Source: an uncultured Oscillospiraceae bacterium
GTDB taxonomy: Bacteria; Bacillota; Clostridia; Oscillospirales; Oscillospiraceae
DNA length: 64,000 nt
Reading direction: 5' to 3'
Assembly (NCBI GenBank): GCA_910588105.1
Contig: CAJUQD010000010.1
Location: forward strand, 3,058 to 67,057
Part shown: positions 16,237 through 23,992 of the stretch, in pieces
How the letters are laid out: the number at the start of each line of letters is the position of its first letter
Position numbering within the stretch: the stretch's first letter is position 1
The notes under the pieces: generated by a model
Seen by the model: only the letters and a program-made list of their open reading frames with translations
The model's database searches: none
Told to the model about the DNA's origin: nothing
Translations under genes and position numbers: made by a program

Positions 16237-17472
16237 TTAACCCTCCCGGAAATCCACGTTTACGTCGCCCAGGTCGCTCTTGGCCTCCAGCTTATAGGGG
16301 TAGTTCCCCTTCTGCTTCGCCCCGCTGCCCCGGCCGCGGCCGTTCACCGTCACTTCGCCCATACTGCACTTCAGCTCGTATTCGCACTCCCCCTCGGCGC
16401 AGTTCAGGACGGCCTCCACCTGGCCCAGATTGGTTTTCAGCTTGATGTCCAGGCCGTCCCACAGCTCTTCCATGCCCAGAACCACGTCCCCGCTGTTGCT
16501 CTCCAGGGTAAGCTCCCTGGCCACCTGGGAATCATGGCATTCCACATCGCCCAGGTTGCTCTTGGCCTCCAGCTCCTCGGCGCGCACGCCGTACAGCTCC
16601 ACGTCGCCCAGGGCCGTCTTGACCTCCAGCTCCTGTTCCACGGCCACTTCGCTCACAAAGATGTCGCCCAGGGCGGTCTTGACGTCCAGCTCCTTCACCC
16701 GGACGCCGGAGGGCACCGTGATGGACACGTCCAGGCTGTGCACCCCCGTCAGGCCGCCCCAATTGGACTGGAAGCCGCCGGGCCGGGCATCCTCCACCTT
16801 CAGCTTGCCGTCCTTCACCGTCCACCTCAGCTTGTAATCCCCCAGGCTGCCCTCCTTCTGGATGGACAGGGTGTAGTCGGTCCCGGCGGTAACGGTGATA
16901 TTGCCAAAGCTGATCTCCGCGTCAATGGTATCAAAGGAATCCAGGTAGCCGTCCTCCATGGTCCAGAAGCCGAAGCCCTCGGAGACCTCCGGCTCCTCCG
17001 CGGTGGCAACCATGCCGCCCGGGGAAGCGGTCACCACAGGTTCCACCCCGAACTCGTAGAACGCGACCTTCTCGGAGGGCGCCGGCTCCGCCACCGCCGC
17101 CTCGCCGGTGACAAGCCCTGCCACGTTCCGGCCCACCAGCCGCCCAAAGGCAGCCGCGCCCATGGCAATGCTCACCACCGTGAACAGGAGGACCGCCGCC
17201 GTAGCCCCCGCCGCCAGCAGCCAGGGCCACTTTTTCTTTTTGCGGGGCGTCCAGCCCTGGGCCTGCTCCTGGGTGACGTAGCCGCCCTCCACCGCCAGCC
17301 GGCAGGACAGCGCCCAGGGGTCGCCCAGCTCCCGGACCACATCGGCCTCCCGTCCGGGCCCGGCCTCGTCGAAGTATTCCGCGTAGTAGCGCAGGATATT
17401 CTGCCGCTCCCGCTCAGGCACCCACCGGGCCAGCCCCTCGGCCAGCTCAGCCAAATAGGTAAGTTTGTCCAT
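16237..17472 (-). CDS. DUF1700-DUF4097 membrane-anchored beta-repeat protein
   Basis: 411 residues. The N-terminal about 70 residues form a DUF1700-like helical domain (LAELAEGLARWVPERERQ...YYAEYFDEA). KKKKWPWLLAAGATAAVLLFT begins the single membrane helix near residue 85. From about 190 on there is a right-handed beta-repeat domain (DUF4097 type) with a recurring LGD-V motif about every 18-20 residues (ALGDIFVS, ALGDVELYG, NLGDVECH, NSGDVVLG, NLGQVEAVL). Such proteins are usually paired with a PadR regulator, as here: the start overlaps the padR-like gene by 26 bp. It probably senses or buffers an envelope signal (inference). Confidence 0.82.
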   Translation of the reverse strand: MDKLTYLAELAEGLARWVPERERQNILRYYAEYFDEAGPGREADVVRELGDPWALSCRLAVEGGYVTQEQAQGWTPRKKKKWPWLLAAGATAAVLLFTVVSIAMGAAAFGRLVGRNVAGLVTGEAAVAEPAPSEKVAFYEFGVEPVVTASPGGMVATAEEPEVSEGFGFWTMEDGYLDSFDTIDAEISFGNITVTAGTDYTLSIQKEGSLGDYKLRWTVKDGKLKVEDARPGGFQSNWGGLTGVHSLDVSITVPSGVRVKELDVKTALGDIFVSEVAVEQELEVKTALGDVELYGVRAEELEAKSNLGDVECHDSQVARELTLESNSGDVVLGMEELWDGLDIKLKTNLGQVEAVLNCAEGECEYELKCSMGEVTVNGRGRGSGAKQKGNYPYKLEAKSDLGDVNVDFREG

Positions 17473-17785
17473 GCTGCTCGTCCTCCTTCATGATCTCGTC
17501 CACGCCGTCCCGGAACTGCTTCCACTCCTCCCGCCGCCGCTCCAGCTGGGTGCGGCCCACGGGGGTGATGGCGTAATAGCGCCTGTTGCGGCCCTGGTAG
17601 GGCCGGTCATACACCGTGAGCAGCCCGTCCCGCTGGAGCCGCCTCAGCACCGGGTAGAGGGTGGATTCGGAGATATCCAGCTTGCCCTTCACCTGCTGGG
17701 TAAGGATATAACCGTAGGCGTCCCCGTGGGACAGCACCGCCAGTACGCACCCGTCCAGCAGCTGCGGGCCGATTGCGTAAGCCAT
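17447..17785 (-). CDS. PadR-family transcriptional regulator
   Basis: 112-residue winged-helix repressor with LDGCVLAVLSHGDAYGYIL, the recognition region SESTLYPVLRRLQRDGLL and the wing GRNRRYYAITPVGR. ATG 17785 follows GAAAGGAGGGGG. It is translationally coupled to the DUF1700/DUF4097 gene (26-bp overlap). A consensus promoter and a dyad lie upstream, so the operon is likely self-repressed. Confidence 0.92.
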   Translation of the reverse strand: MAYAIGPQLLDGCVLAVLSHGDAYGYILTQQVKGKLDISESTLYPVLRRLQRDGLLTVYDRPYQGRNRRYYAITPVGRTQLERRREEWKQFRDGVDEIMKEDEQHGQTYLFG

Positions 17786-17805
17786 GACACCCCCTCCTTT
17801 CACCG

Positions 17806-17837
17806 ATATTATATTGCATCTAATATTGCCCTGTCAA
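17806..17837 (-). promoter_or_regulatory. PadR operon promoter with candidate operator
   Basis: TTGACA (17837-17832), 18-bp spacer, TATAAT (17813-17808). The dyad ATATTA (17806-17811) / TAATAT (17821-17826) overlaps the -10 and spacer, a fitting place for PadR. Confidence 0.8.
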
Positions 17838-17878
17838 CATAAAAATCATATTTTTACAAATTCTTAAAAAACGCGGAA

Positions 17879-17903
17879 GGAGCGCCCCTGTCCGGGGCGC
17901 TCC
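17879..17903 (-). terminator. Probable terminator downstream of mreB and repeats
   Basis: Perfect 10-bp stem (17879-17888 with 17894-17903). On the minus strand a run of six T follows after a few bases. It is placed after the R1 tandem repeats that trail mreB. Confidence 0.6.
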
Positions 17904-17920
17904 CTTTGTAATCTATCGTC

Positions 17921-18214
17921 CGCGCTGCTCACGACGGCTCCGCGCTTCTTGCTGTCACGCTCCGCCTGTTCGCCACGCGCGGCTTCCCTCCGTCTCAAGC
18001 AAAACCCGCCCAACTGCGTTGGCCTGGGCTTTTGCTTTCGCTCCGCTCCATCCGCGCTGCTCACGACGGCTCCGCGCTTCTTACTGTCACGCTCCGCCTG
18101 TTCGCCACGCGCGGCTTCCCTCCGCCTCAAGCAAAACCCATCCAACTGCGTTGGCCTGGGCTTTTGCTTTCGCTCCGCTCCATCCGCGCTGCTCACGACG
18201 GCTCCGCGCTTCTT
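17921..18214 (+). repeat. R1 repeat in 2.2 tandem copies, period 132 bp
   Basis: Unit boundaries at 17921, 18053 and 18185 are spaced by exactly 132 bases. The two full units are nearly identical, and the third stops after about 30 bases at the mreB stop codon. The core is TCACGCT...TTCCCTCCGTCTC-AGCAAA...CTGGGCTTTTGC-TTCGCTCCGCTCCA. Because 132 is divisible by 3, spurious open frames run through it; no gene is supported. Confidence 0.9.
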
Positions 18215-19236
18215 TATAACATCTGCCTGCTCCGCGAGATATTCATGGTCCCGTCCTGCATCTCGTTCACCCAGTCCAGGCTGCGCCCGGTGCCGTGGGC
18301 CACGCAGGAGATGGCGTCGTCGGCCACAAAGGTCTCGATGCCGGTGTGGGACTCGATGAGCTTGTCAAAGCCCCAGACCAGCGACCCGCCGCCGGTCATG
18401 ATAATGCCGTTGCTGGAGATATCGGCCACCAGCTCGGGGGGGGTGCGCTCCAGCACGCCGTGGATGGCCTCCAAAATGCGGGAGCAGGGCTCCTCGAAGG
18501 CCTCGATCATCTCGCTGGAGGTGACGGAGAACACCCGGGGCAGGCCGGTCATCAGGCAGCGGCCCTTGACCTCCATGGAGATCTCCTCCGGCCGGGGGAA
18601 CACGCAGCCGATGGTCATTTTCAGCTCCTCCGCGGTGCGGTCGCCGATGAGGACGTTGTGCCGCTTGCGGATGTACTTGATGACCGCCTCGCTGAAGGCG
18701 TCGCCGGCCACCTTGATGGAGGCGGACTCCACGATGCCGGACAGGGAGATCACGGCGATATCGGCGGTTCCGCCGCCGATATCCACCACCATATGGCCGT
18801 CGGGCTGGGTGATATCCACCCCCGCGCCGATGGCGGCGGCCAAGGGCTCCTCGATGAGGTACACCCGCCGGGCACCGGCCTGGATGCCCGCGTCAATGAC
18901 GGCGCGCTCCTCCACCTCGGTGATGCCGGAGGGCACGCAGATAACCACCCGGGGCTTGAACACCCGCACGGGGGCCACCTTGCGGATGAACTCCCGCAGC
19001 ATCCGTTCGGTCATATCGTAGTCGGAGATAACGCCCTCCCGCAGGGGACGGATGGCCACAATGTTGCCGGGGGTCTTGCCCAGCATCTGCTGGGCCTCGG
19101 TGCCCACCTTGAGCAGCTTGCCGGTATTTTTATCCAGCGCCACCACCGACGGTTCCCGCAACACGATACCCTTGTCCTTGATATACACCAGCACGCTGGC
19201 GGTGCCCAAATCAATACCGATATCTCTTGCAAACAT
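18214..19236 (-). CDS. mreB: Rod-shape protein MreB/Mbl
   Basis: Actin-like filament protein that guides cell-wall synthesis on the inner membrane face. Phosphate 1 (DIGIDLGTASVLVYI), phosphate 2 (VDIGGGTADIAVISL) and adenosine (SNGIIMTGGGSLVWGFDKL) motifs are present. ATG 19236 (MFARDIG) is preceded by CAGGAGTG; frame extension upstream is spurious. Length 340 is normal. It stands alone, without mreC/mreD, so it may be an Mbl or MreBH paralogue rather than the operonic MreB. Confidence 0.94.
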   Translation of the reverse strand: MFARDIGIDLGTASVLVYIKDKGIVLREPSVVALDKNTGKLLKVGTEAQQMLGKTPGNIVAIRPLREGVISDYDMTERMLREFIRKVAPVRVFKPRVVICVPSGITEVEERAVIDAGIQAGARRVYLIEEPLAAAIGAGVDITQPDGHMVVDIGGGTADIAVISLSGIVESASIKVAGDAFSEAVIKYIRKRHNVLIGDRTAEELKMTIGCVFPRPEEISMEVKGRCLMTGLPRVFSVTSSEMIEAFEEPCSRILEAIHGVLERTPPELVADISSNGIIMTGGGSLVWGFDKLIESHTGIETFVADDAISCVAHGTGRSLDWVNEMQDGTMNISRSRQML

Positions 19237-19331
19237 AGTTTTCACTCCTGTGTATAGATACTGCGCCGGGCCCCATCTGTGTGAAGTCTGCCCCAAAAGC
19301 GCCCTGTGTAATCATCCCCAAAAACCCATTA

Positions 19332-19375
19332 CGGGTATACTCACTAATCATACCCGACATTTCTTGATTTTGCAA
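19332..19375 (-). promoter_or_regulatory. mreB promoter with overlapping dyad
   Basis: TTGCAA (19375-19370), 17-bp spacer, TATGAT (19352-19347). A 7-bp dyad, CGGGTAT (19332-19338) / ATACCCG (about 19351-19357), covers the -10 and start region, an operator-like placement. Positions 19380-19550 show nothing further. Confidence 0.7.
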
Positions 19376-19551
19376 GCCCTTTTCCCCTCAGAATGCCTTA
19401 ATTTTTCATAAGCTTTTCCATGCGCCGCTTAAAACTGGCGCCGTCCCCCACCGGCCGGGGATCCTTTTGCCCTGCGGGGAGGGGGGAGTCCCTGCCGGGC
19501 ATGCCGGATAGGCGTAATTGGGCCCCTGAAATCTGCCGGAACAAACATTTC

Positions 19552-19584
19552 GCCCCCAGCCGTCCTACATCCGCGGCTGGGGGC
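19552..19584 (-). terminator. Terminator-like hairpin after the 6S-like RNA
   Basis: Perfect 11-bp stem (19552-19562 with 19574-19584, 11-base loop). The T tract downstream on the minus strand is weak. Confidence 0.5.
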
Positions 19585-19599
19585 TTACTTCTGGGTCAG

Positions 19600-19842
19600 A
19601 TTGTCCAAGGGCCTCTACCTTCACTTTCTTCCGATCTATCGGATATTTTGCGTTGGGGTTCCGCCTGAAACTAATGTCTCCCTGTTTCCTCAAACAATAG
19701 TGGGCTTCAGACTTGATCTGGCTTCCTTCGCTTGCTTAAGCGTGTTTGGAACGGGCCGAGGCTTTGTTTCACTTTGCGTCTCCCAATCGCGAAAAGAGTG
19801 GTGCGTTCTACGTTAGTACATTGGACTCACCTTTTCCTTTCT
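19600..19842 (-). ncRNA. Candidate 6S RNA (ssrS-like)
   Basis: No protein gene fits this about 240-base stretch, yet it has its own strong promoter. On the minus strand GTCCAA (from 19826) pairs with TTGGAC (to 19603) as a closing stem about 224 bases apart. ACC/ACT-CTTTTC pair with GAAGAA-AGT/GGT just inside. An upper stem can form between CCCG-TTCC-AAAC and GTTT-GA-GGAA-AC-A-GGG. This long rod with an open middle is the 6S architecture, an RNA that binds the housekeeping RNA polymerase. Identification is from hand folding; another structured RNA cannot be excluded. Confidence 0.5.
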
Positions 19843-19848
19843 GTCTGT

Positions 19849-19877
19849 ATTGTACGATAATCACTCAGTTTTGTCAA
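19849..19877 (-). promoter_or_regulatory. Promoter of the 6S-like RNA
   Basis: Perfect TTGACA (19877-19872), 17-bp spacer, TACAAT (19854-19849). It begins about 33 bases beyond the phage-operon terminator. Confidence 0.85.
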
Positions 19878-19899
19878 CCCCTTTTTGTGATATTTTCAA

Positions 19900-19933
19900 A
19901 AAATTTTCGCCGGTTCCGCCTCAGCGGAACCGG
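19900..19933 (-). terminator. Terminator of the phage-like operon
   Basis: Perfect 10-bp stem (19910-19919 with 19924-19933, loop CTCA), followed on the minus strand by an A4-T6 tract. It lies just after the last baseplate gene. Confidence 0.85.
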
Positions 19934-19941
19934 CGCGGCCC

Positions 19942-20538
19942 TCACTCCTCCTCGTCCTCAAACCCATCGTTCTCGGTGGCCAGCCCGTACCAGCTCAGGC
20001 CGGAGCCCGCCACCTCTCCCCAGGTGGGGTGGCGGTTAGCCACCATGGCCCAGGTGGTATACCAGAACGCGTAGGTGATGTCCAGGTGGCTTGGCAGGAT
20101 CTCCTCTATGATGGCCCTCAGCCGTTCAAAGCCCTCGGGTATGCCCGCCACGTTGGGAAAGCGCACCTTCACATACCCTGGCCGGCCCGTCTCCTCCGCC
20201 CTGGCGTTGAGGCCGCAGCCCAGCAGGGTGTCGTTGATAGCCTCAGGGGTGAAGCTGTCCCCGCCGATGCGCAGCAGGGCGGCCAGCGCCTCCCGCCGCT
20301 GCCGGGCGGTCTGGCACACCGGGCGGTAGGGCAGCAGCGCCTCGATCCGTTCCAGCCCGAAGTCCCTGGCCGTAGTCAGACTCATCTCCCGGGCGGTGTG
20401 GTCCAGCTCCTCCCCCGCCCCGTCCAGCGCCCGGCCATAGGCGGCCAGCTCCCCCCGGTTGATGGTTCCCGGCTGCAGGTCGTACACCCCCAGAGGCCGC
20501 AGCAGCGCCGCCAGGTATTCCTCATAGCCCAGTGTCAT
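19942..20538 (-). CDS. Phage baseplate/tail protein, DUF2313 (XkdU/YmfQ) type
   Basis: 198 residues. It starts at ATG 20538 in an ATGA overlap with the baseplate J gene. Position after gpJ and features (LGYEEYLAALLRPLGVY; repeated Thr/Arg-rich helix; YAFWYTTWAMVA near the end, acidic tail) match the DUF2313 baseplate proteins that follow XkdT in PBSX. These connect the wedge to the fibre. It is the last gene of the operon: no tail-fibre gene (XkdV-like) follows before the terminator. Confidence 0.7.
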   Translation of the reverse strand: MTLGYEEYLAALLRPLGVYDLQPGTINRGELAAYGRALDGAGEELDHTAREMSLTTARDFGLERIEALLPYRPVCQTARQRREALAALLRIGGDSFTPEAINDTLLGCGLNARAEETGRPGYVKVRFPNVAGIPEGFERLRAIIEEILPSHLDITYAFWYTTWAMVANRHPTWGEVAGSGLSWYGLATENDGFEDEEE

Positions 20539-21602
20539 GGATTCTCCTCCCCGCCGCCGGCGATGGACAGCTCCCCCAGCACCGGCAGCGTCACGTTGTC
20601 CAGGGACAGATCCGCCGCCGGCACCGCCAGCCGGCAGTTGGCCACCCCGTCCACGCCGTAGATGAGGGAGATGAGCTGGGCCCGGGGCAGGGGCCGTCCC
20701 AGCCGCTCCCCGCTGAACCAGCCCTCCAGCCGCTGCCGCACCGCCGCGGCCACCTCCCCATAGTCCCGGCCCTCCTGCACCCACAGCGTCACCGACACAT
20801 CCACCGTCTCCACCGTGGGCGGCAGCACCTTCACGTCCACCGCGATCTCCCGCACCCGGTCAAAATAATCCTGTATCGCCGCCAGCAGCGCCTGGTCGGG
20901 CACGCCCCCCTGGGCGGCGGGCACCACGTCCACCGTGCCCACCCCCCGGTTCCGGGGAAGCACCGTCACCGCCGCCACCCCGTCGAAGGACATGGCCGCC
21001 TGATGGTAAAAGGCGTTATTGGCCCCGTTGGCCAGCCGGGTGAATGTGGCCAGCACCCGCTCCCGCAGCGCCTCGTCCTCCTCCTGCTCCCTGCCCCCGG
21101 CCAGGGGCTCCGGATTGGCGCAGGCCACGATGCCCGCGGGGGGCAGGGCCATGTATACGATAGTCCCCTGCCCCACGTTGCCCGCCGTCCCGGCCTCCAC
21201 TGCGGTCACCGCCACCTCGCAGAACAGTTCCCCCGGGGCCACCGCCCCGTCTGTATCCGTGGTGAAGCGCAGCCCGCCCGCCGTCATGCACACCGTCCCC
21301 CGGGGCACTTCTGTGGCCGTCTCCCCAGCCCTGTCCACATAGAACCGCACCGTCCCCGCCGCCGGGGCGGCCATACGCCGGGTGACGCCCCGTAATTTTG
21401 CGTGTTTGTCCAGCTCCTCCCCCTGGGCCGTCTGGGGGAAACACTGCCGCCGGGTCCACTCCGCCTGGACGTACAGGCTGTACAGCTGGGCAGCCACCGC
21501 GTAAAAGCGCACCGCCAGCTCGCTGTTCCCCCCGGCGCTCTGCCCGGTCTGGGCCTGGAACTGGGCCGCCAGCCCCTGATAGATCTCCTCCAACGTGATC
21601 AC
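20535..21602 (-). CDS. Phage baseplate J/gp47-like wedge protein
   Basis: 355 residues with the gpJ/gp47 pattern. The N-terminal part has GGNSELAVRFYAVAAQLYSL and GEELDKHAKLRGVTR. A beta domain with TEVPRGTVCMTAGGLRF and AGTAGNVGQGTI follows, then DEALRERVL, and a C-terminal domain ending LIYGVDGVANCRL. It forms the baseplate ring that triggers sheath contraction. XkdT is the PBSX equivalent. It follows the gp25-like gene by 4 bases. Confidence 0.9.
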   Translation of the reverse strand: MITLEEIYQGLAAQFQAQTGQSAGGNSELAVRFYAVAAQLYSLYVQAEWTRRQCFPQTAQGEELDKHAKLRGVTRRMAAPAAGTVRFYVDRAGETATEVPRGTVCMTAGGLRFTTDTDGAVAPGELFCEVAVTAVEAGTAGNVGQGTIVYMALPPAGIVACANPEPLAGGREQEEDEALRERVLATFTRLANGANNAFYHQAAMSFDGVAAVTVLPRNRGVGTVDVVPAAQGGVPDQALLAAIQDYFDRVREIAVDVKVLPPTVETVDVSVTLWVQEGRDYGEVAAAVRQRLEGWFSGERLGRPLPRAQLISLIYGVDGVANCRLAVPAADLSLDNVTLPVLGELSIAGGGEENP

Positions 21603-21606
21603 AATC

Positions 21607-21957
21607 TCACTCCTCCAACCGCGCCGTCACCGCCAGCGGCCCGCCTTGCCACAGCAGCTCCGCCGTCACCCAAAGTCCGTCCCGCTCCCGGCTCACCCGG
21701 GCCCCGGTGACGCTCACACCGTCCAGCCCGTCCAGCGCCTCCGCCGCATATTGCAGGGCCAAGCTCTCCCAGTCGGAGGGCCTGGCCCGCCGCAGGGCAT
21801 CCATCCGGCTGCCCAGTCGGGGCAGAAAAGGGAAGCTTCCCCGCCGGGCGGTGAGCCGGAAGAGCACCTCGCCCATCAGCGCCTCCCCGTCCCGGACGAC
21901 GGCCACCCCGCCGTTGCCATCGGCGGCGTAATCCCTGTTTGTCAACAGCAGCCCCAT
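21607..21957 (-). CDS. Phage baseplate gp25/GPW-like protein (XkdS-like)
   Basis: 116 residues. LLLTNRDYAADGNGG, then a long middle (VLFRLTARRGSFPFLPRLGSR) and WESLALQYAAEALDGLDGV match DUF2634/gp25 wedge proteins that sit just upstream of gpJ. It initiates sheath assembly on the baseplate. It starts 1 base after the upstream gene ends. Confidence 0.8.
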   Translation of the reverse strand: MGLLLTNRDYAADGNGGVAVVRDGEALMGEVLFRLTARRGSFPFLPRLGSRMDALRRARPSDWESLALQYAAEALDGLDGVSVTGARVSRERDGLWVTAELLWQGGPLAVTARLEE

Positions 21958-21958
21958 C

Positions 21959-22378
21959 TCATCCGCCTCCCAGCAGTTCCATCACAATCCGGGCGATCAG
22001 CTCCTCCAGCTTTTCCCCGTTGACATATACCTCTCCGTCCAGGCTCACCCGTTCTCCCTGGAGCCCGGCGCCCTCATGGCCGCTGATGCCCACCCAATTT
22101 CCCTCCAGTGCCAGCCGCCGGGCCTGTATGTCCACCTTGTCGGGCGTCCCGCCGTCCTGCCTCGCCCCCACCACGCAGGGGATCTCCCCCCTGCCCTGGA
22201 TGACCAGCACCCGCTGGCCCACTTTGGGCGTCCAGTAATAGCCTGCCGGGGAGTACACCTGTAAGCCCCGCCGCTCGCTGTCCAGCAGCACCGCCGTCTC
22301 CCCGCCGCTCATAGTGACGATACCGGTCTGTCCCTCCCCCTGCTCGGCGGGCCGTTTATGCTGTCCGCTCATCCACAT
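21959..22378 (-). CDS. Phage spike/baseplate protein with OB-fold, gpV or XkdR type
   Basis: 139 residues. The N-terminal segment (GIVTMSGGETAVLLDSERRG, GYYWTPKVGQRVLVIQGRG) looks like the OB-fold of gpV-like spike proteins. The rest ends in a short helix (LEELIARIVMELLGGG) as in DUF2577/XkdR. ATG 22378 is used, with GAGGGG 10 bases upstream. Slot between XkdQ-like and gp25-like genes supports a hub-spike role. Confidence 0.65.
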   Translation of the reverse strand: MWMSGQHKRPAEQGEGQTGIVTMSGGETAVLLDSERRGLQVYSPAGYYWTPKVGQRVLVIQGRGEIPCVVGARQDGGTPDKVDIQARRLALEGNWVGISGHEGAGLQGERVSLDGEVYVNGEKLEELIARIVMELLGGG

Positions 22379-22391
22379 GAAAACCAGCCCC

Positions 22392-23345
22392 TCATATCAT
22401 AGAATCCACGTCCCCGAGTACCAGCGTGGTCGCCACGCCCCCGCCGCCGCAGCACACCTCGGTCTGGGCCGCGCGGAACAGGCCGTTGGCGCCGAAATCC
22501 CGCAGCTCCACCCGCACCAGCTCCCCCGGCCAGGCTAAAAACGCCCCGGCGGCGGTGAGTCTCATGCGCACCCGCTCCCGGCGGGCGGCCCGCAGCTGGT
22601 AGTCGGCGGTGTAGCGCATGGCGGCGGTCCCCGTGGTGTTGGGGACGGTGACCACCCGCCGCGCCCGGCCCCCCTGGGCCAGGAACGCCGGGTCGGACAC
22701 CCACTGGGTGCCCCAGGTAGTCCGCCGCCGCACCGCCACCTGGCTGAGCACCCCGTGGCGCTCCTCCCGGTACTCCCAGCCGGTCACCCCATCCCCTTCC
22801 CGGATGCGCAGCTCTCCCCCGTCCCCGGGCGGGTCCAGCAGCAGCCGCCCCCGCCGGTCAAACCGGGGCACCACCCCGCCGTAGTAGCAGGCGTACCGCC
22901 GCACCACGCTCCATTCGCTCTCCCCGCTGGCCACAGTGAAGCCGCTGACGGCGGGCAGGCGCTCTCCCCCCGCCGCCTCCACGCCGTAGGGGGCCACGTG
23001 CCCGGCCACGATGTCCGCCCGGGTGCACCTCTGGTATTCGGCTGGCATGGCCTCGTTGTCCAGCAGCAGGGCGGCCATCCCCCGGCCGGACAGCTCCAGA
23101 TACAGCCCGTCCTTCCCGCAGATCACGGCGAACTCGTCCACCACCCCCGTGAACACCCGCTCCCCCTCCCACTGGGCAAAGAAGCGGCAGGCGGCGGAAA
23201 GCGCCCTCTCCTGTCCCCGCTCCCACAGGCAGCGCACAAAAAAGCTGTCGCAGGGGGTGTCGGTTCCATAGCAAAATTTCCAGCTCACGGCGGTGGGCAG
23301 CTCCAGCTCCCCGCCGTCCCCCAGCCCCACCCAGCACTTTATCAC
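22392..23345 (-). CDS. Phage tail hub protein, XkdQ/gpD-like
   Basis: 317 residues, starting at GTG 23345 in a GTGA overlap with the LysM gene. Features include VSWKFCYGTDTPCDSFFVRC, FTGVVDEFAVICGKDGLYLEL, SESEWSV-type linker regions and a C-terminal beta domain (LVRVELRDFGANGLFR). It fits the late-control-gene-D/XkdQ hub that threads the tube end. The frame is open further upstream but that part overlaps the LysM gene and is not coding. Confidence 0.75.
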   Translation of the reverse strand: MIKCWVGLGDGGELELPTAVSWKFCYGTDTPCDSFFVRCLWERGQERALSAACRFFAQWEGERVFTGVVDEFAVICGKDGLYLELSGRGMAALLLDNEAMPAEYQRCTRADIVAGHVAPYGVEAAGGERLPAVSGFTVASGESEWSVVRRYACYYGGVVPRFDRRGRLLLDPPGDGGELRIREGDGVTGWEYREERHGVLSQVAVRRRTTWGTQWVSDPAFLAQGGRARRVVTVPNTTGTAAMRYTADYQLRAARRERVRMRLTAAGAFLAWPGELVRVELRDFGANGLFRAAQTEVCCGGGGVATTLVLGDVDSMI

Positions 23346-23917
23346 GCGATTCTCACCCTCTGTCCCACATAAATCAGGTTGGGGTTGCGGATGTCCGGGT
23401 TGAGCTCCACAAGCCGTTCCAGCGCCGCGCCGTACTGCTGGGCGATCCCCCACAGGGTGTCCCCCTTTGCCACAATGTGCCACCGGCCCTGGGCGTCCTT
23501 CCCGCCCTGGCCGGCTCCGGCGCTGTCCGCCCCTGGCCTGGCGGACAGCGTCCCCTCCCCGTCCCCGTCCACAACCTCCCAAAACTCAAAGGAATACGCC
23601 ACGTAGTCCCGCCTTGGCTCCTGCCGCAGCTCCAGCCCGGCGAACCACGCCGTGGTGGTCATCCATACCGGGTGGACCAGCACCCCCGGCGTCTCCTCAT
23701 AGAATATGCTGGCCAGCGCCTTGAACGTTTCATAGGCCCTCTCCCCGGCAAATTCCCCCTGGCCCCTGAGCACCCGCCTGGTCTGCCCCAGGCTCTGCAC
23801 CCTGTACCTGCCGAAGGGGATCTTGTGCACCGCCAGCTTCCGTTCGAAGGCGATGGAATACACCCTGGGGTTGTGGGGCCATACAAAATTTTTAAACCGC
23901 ATGGGTGAAAGGATCAT
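23342..23917 (-). CDS. LysM tail protein, XkdP-like
   Basis: 191 residues. The N-terminal about 110 residues follow the XkdP pattern (PMRFKNFVWPHNPRVYSI, HKIPFGRYRVQSLGQTRRVLRG, YSFEFWEV). After a Gly/Ala linker comes one LysM domain (VAKGDTLWGIAQQYG...LVELNPDIRNPNLIYVGQRV). It likely anchors the hub and contacts peptidoglycan on injection. ATG 23917 is preferred over ATG 23941 because AGGAGGGG precedes it. GTGA coupling to the hub gene. Confidence 0.85.
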   Translation of the reverse strand: MILSPMRFKNFVWPHNPRVYSIAFERKLAVHKIPFGRYRVQSLGQTRRVLRGQGEFAGERAYETFKALASIFYEETPGVLVHPVWMTTTAWFAGLELRQEPRRDYVAYSFEFWEVVDGDGEGTLSARPGADSAGAGQGGKDAQGRWHIVAKGDTLWGIAQQYGAALERLVELNPDIRNPNLIYVGQRVRIA

Positions 23918-23992
23918 ACCGTTCTCCCCTCCTGTCGTCATGTCACACCTCGGAGATTATCCGGCTGCTCCGGGCGCTCCGCGCTTCTGCGC

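Noticed and set aside
17949..18359. Protein-like frames inside the R1 tandem repeat
   Set aside because: Reading through arises because the 132-bp period is a multiple of three; composition is Arg/Ser/Ala-rich and all three frames are open in places.
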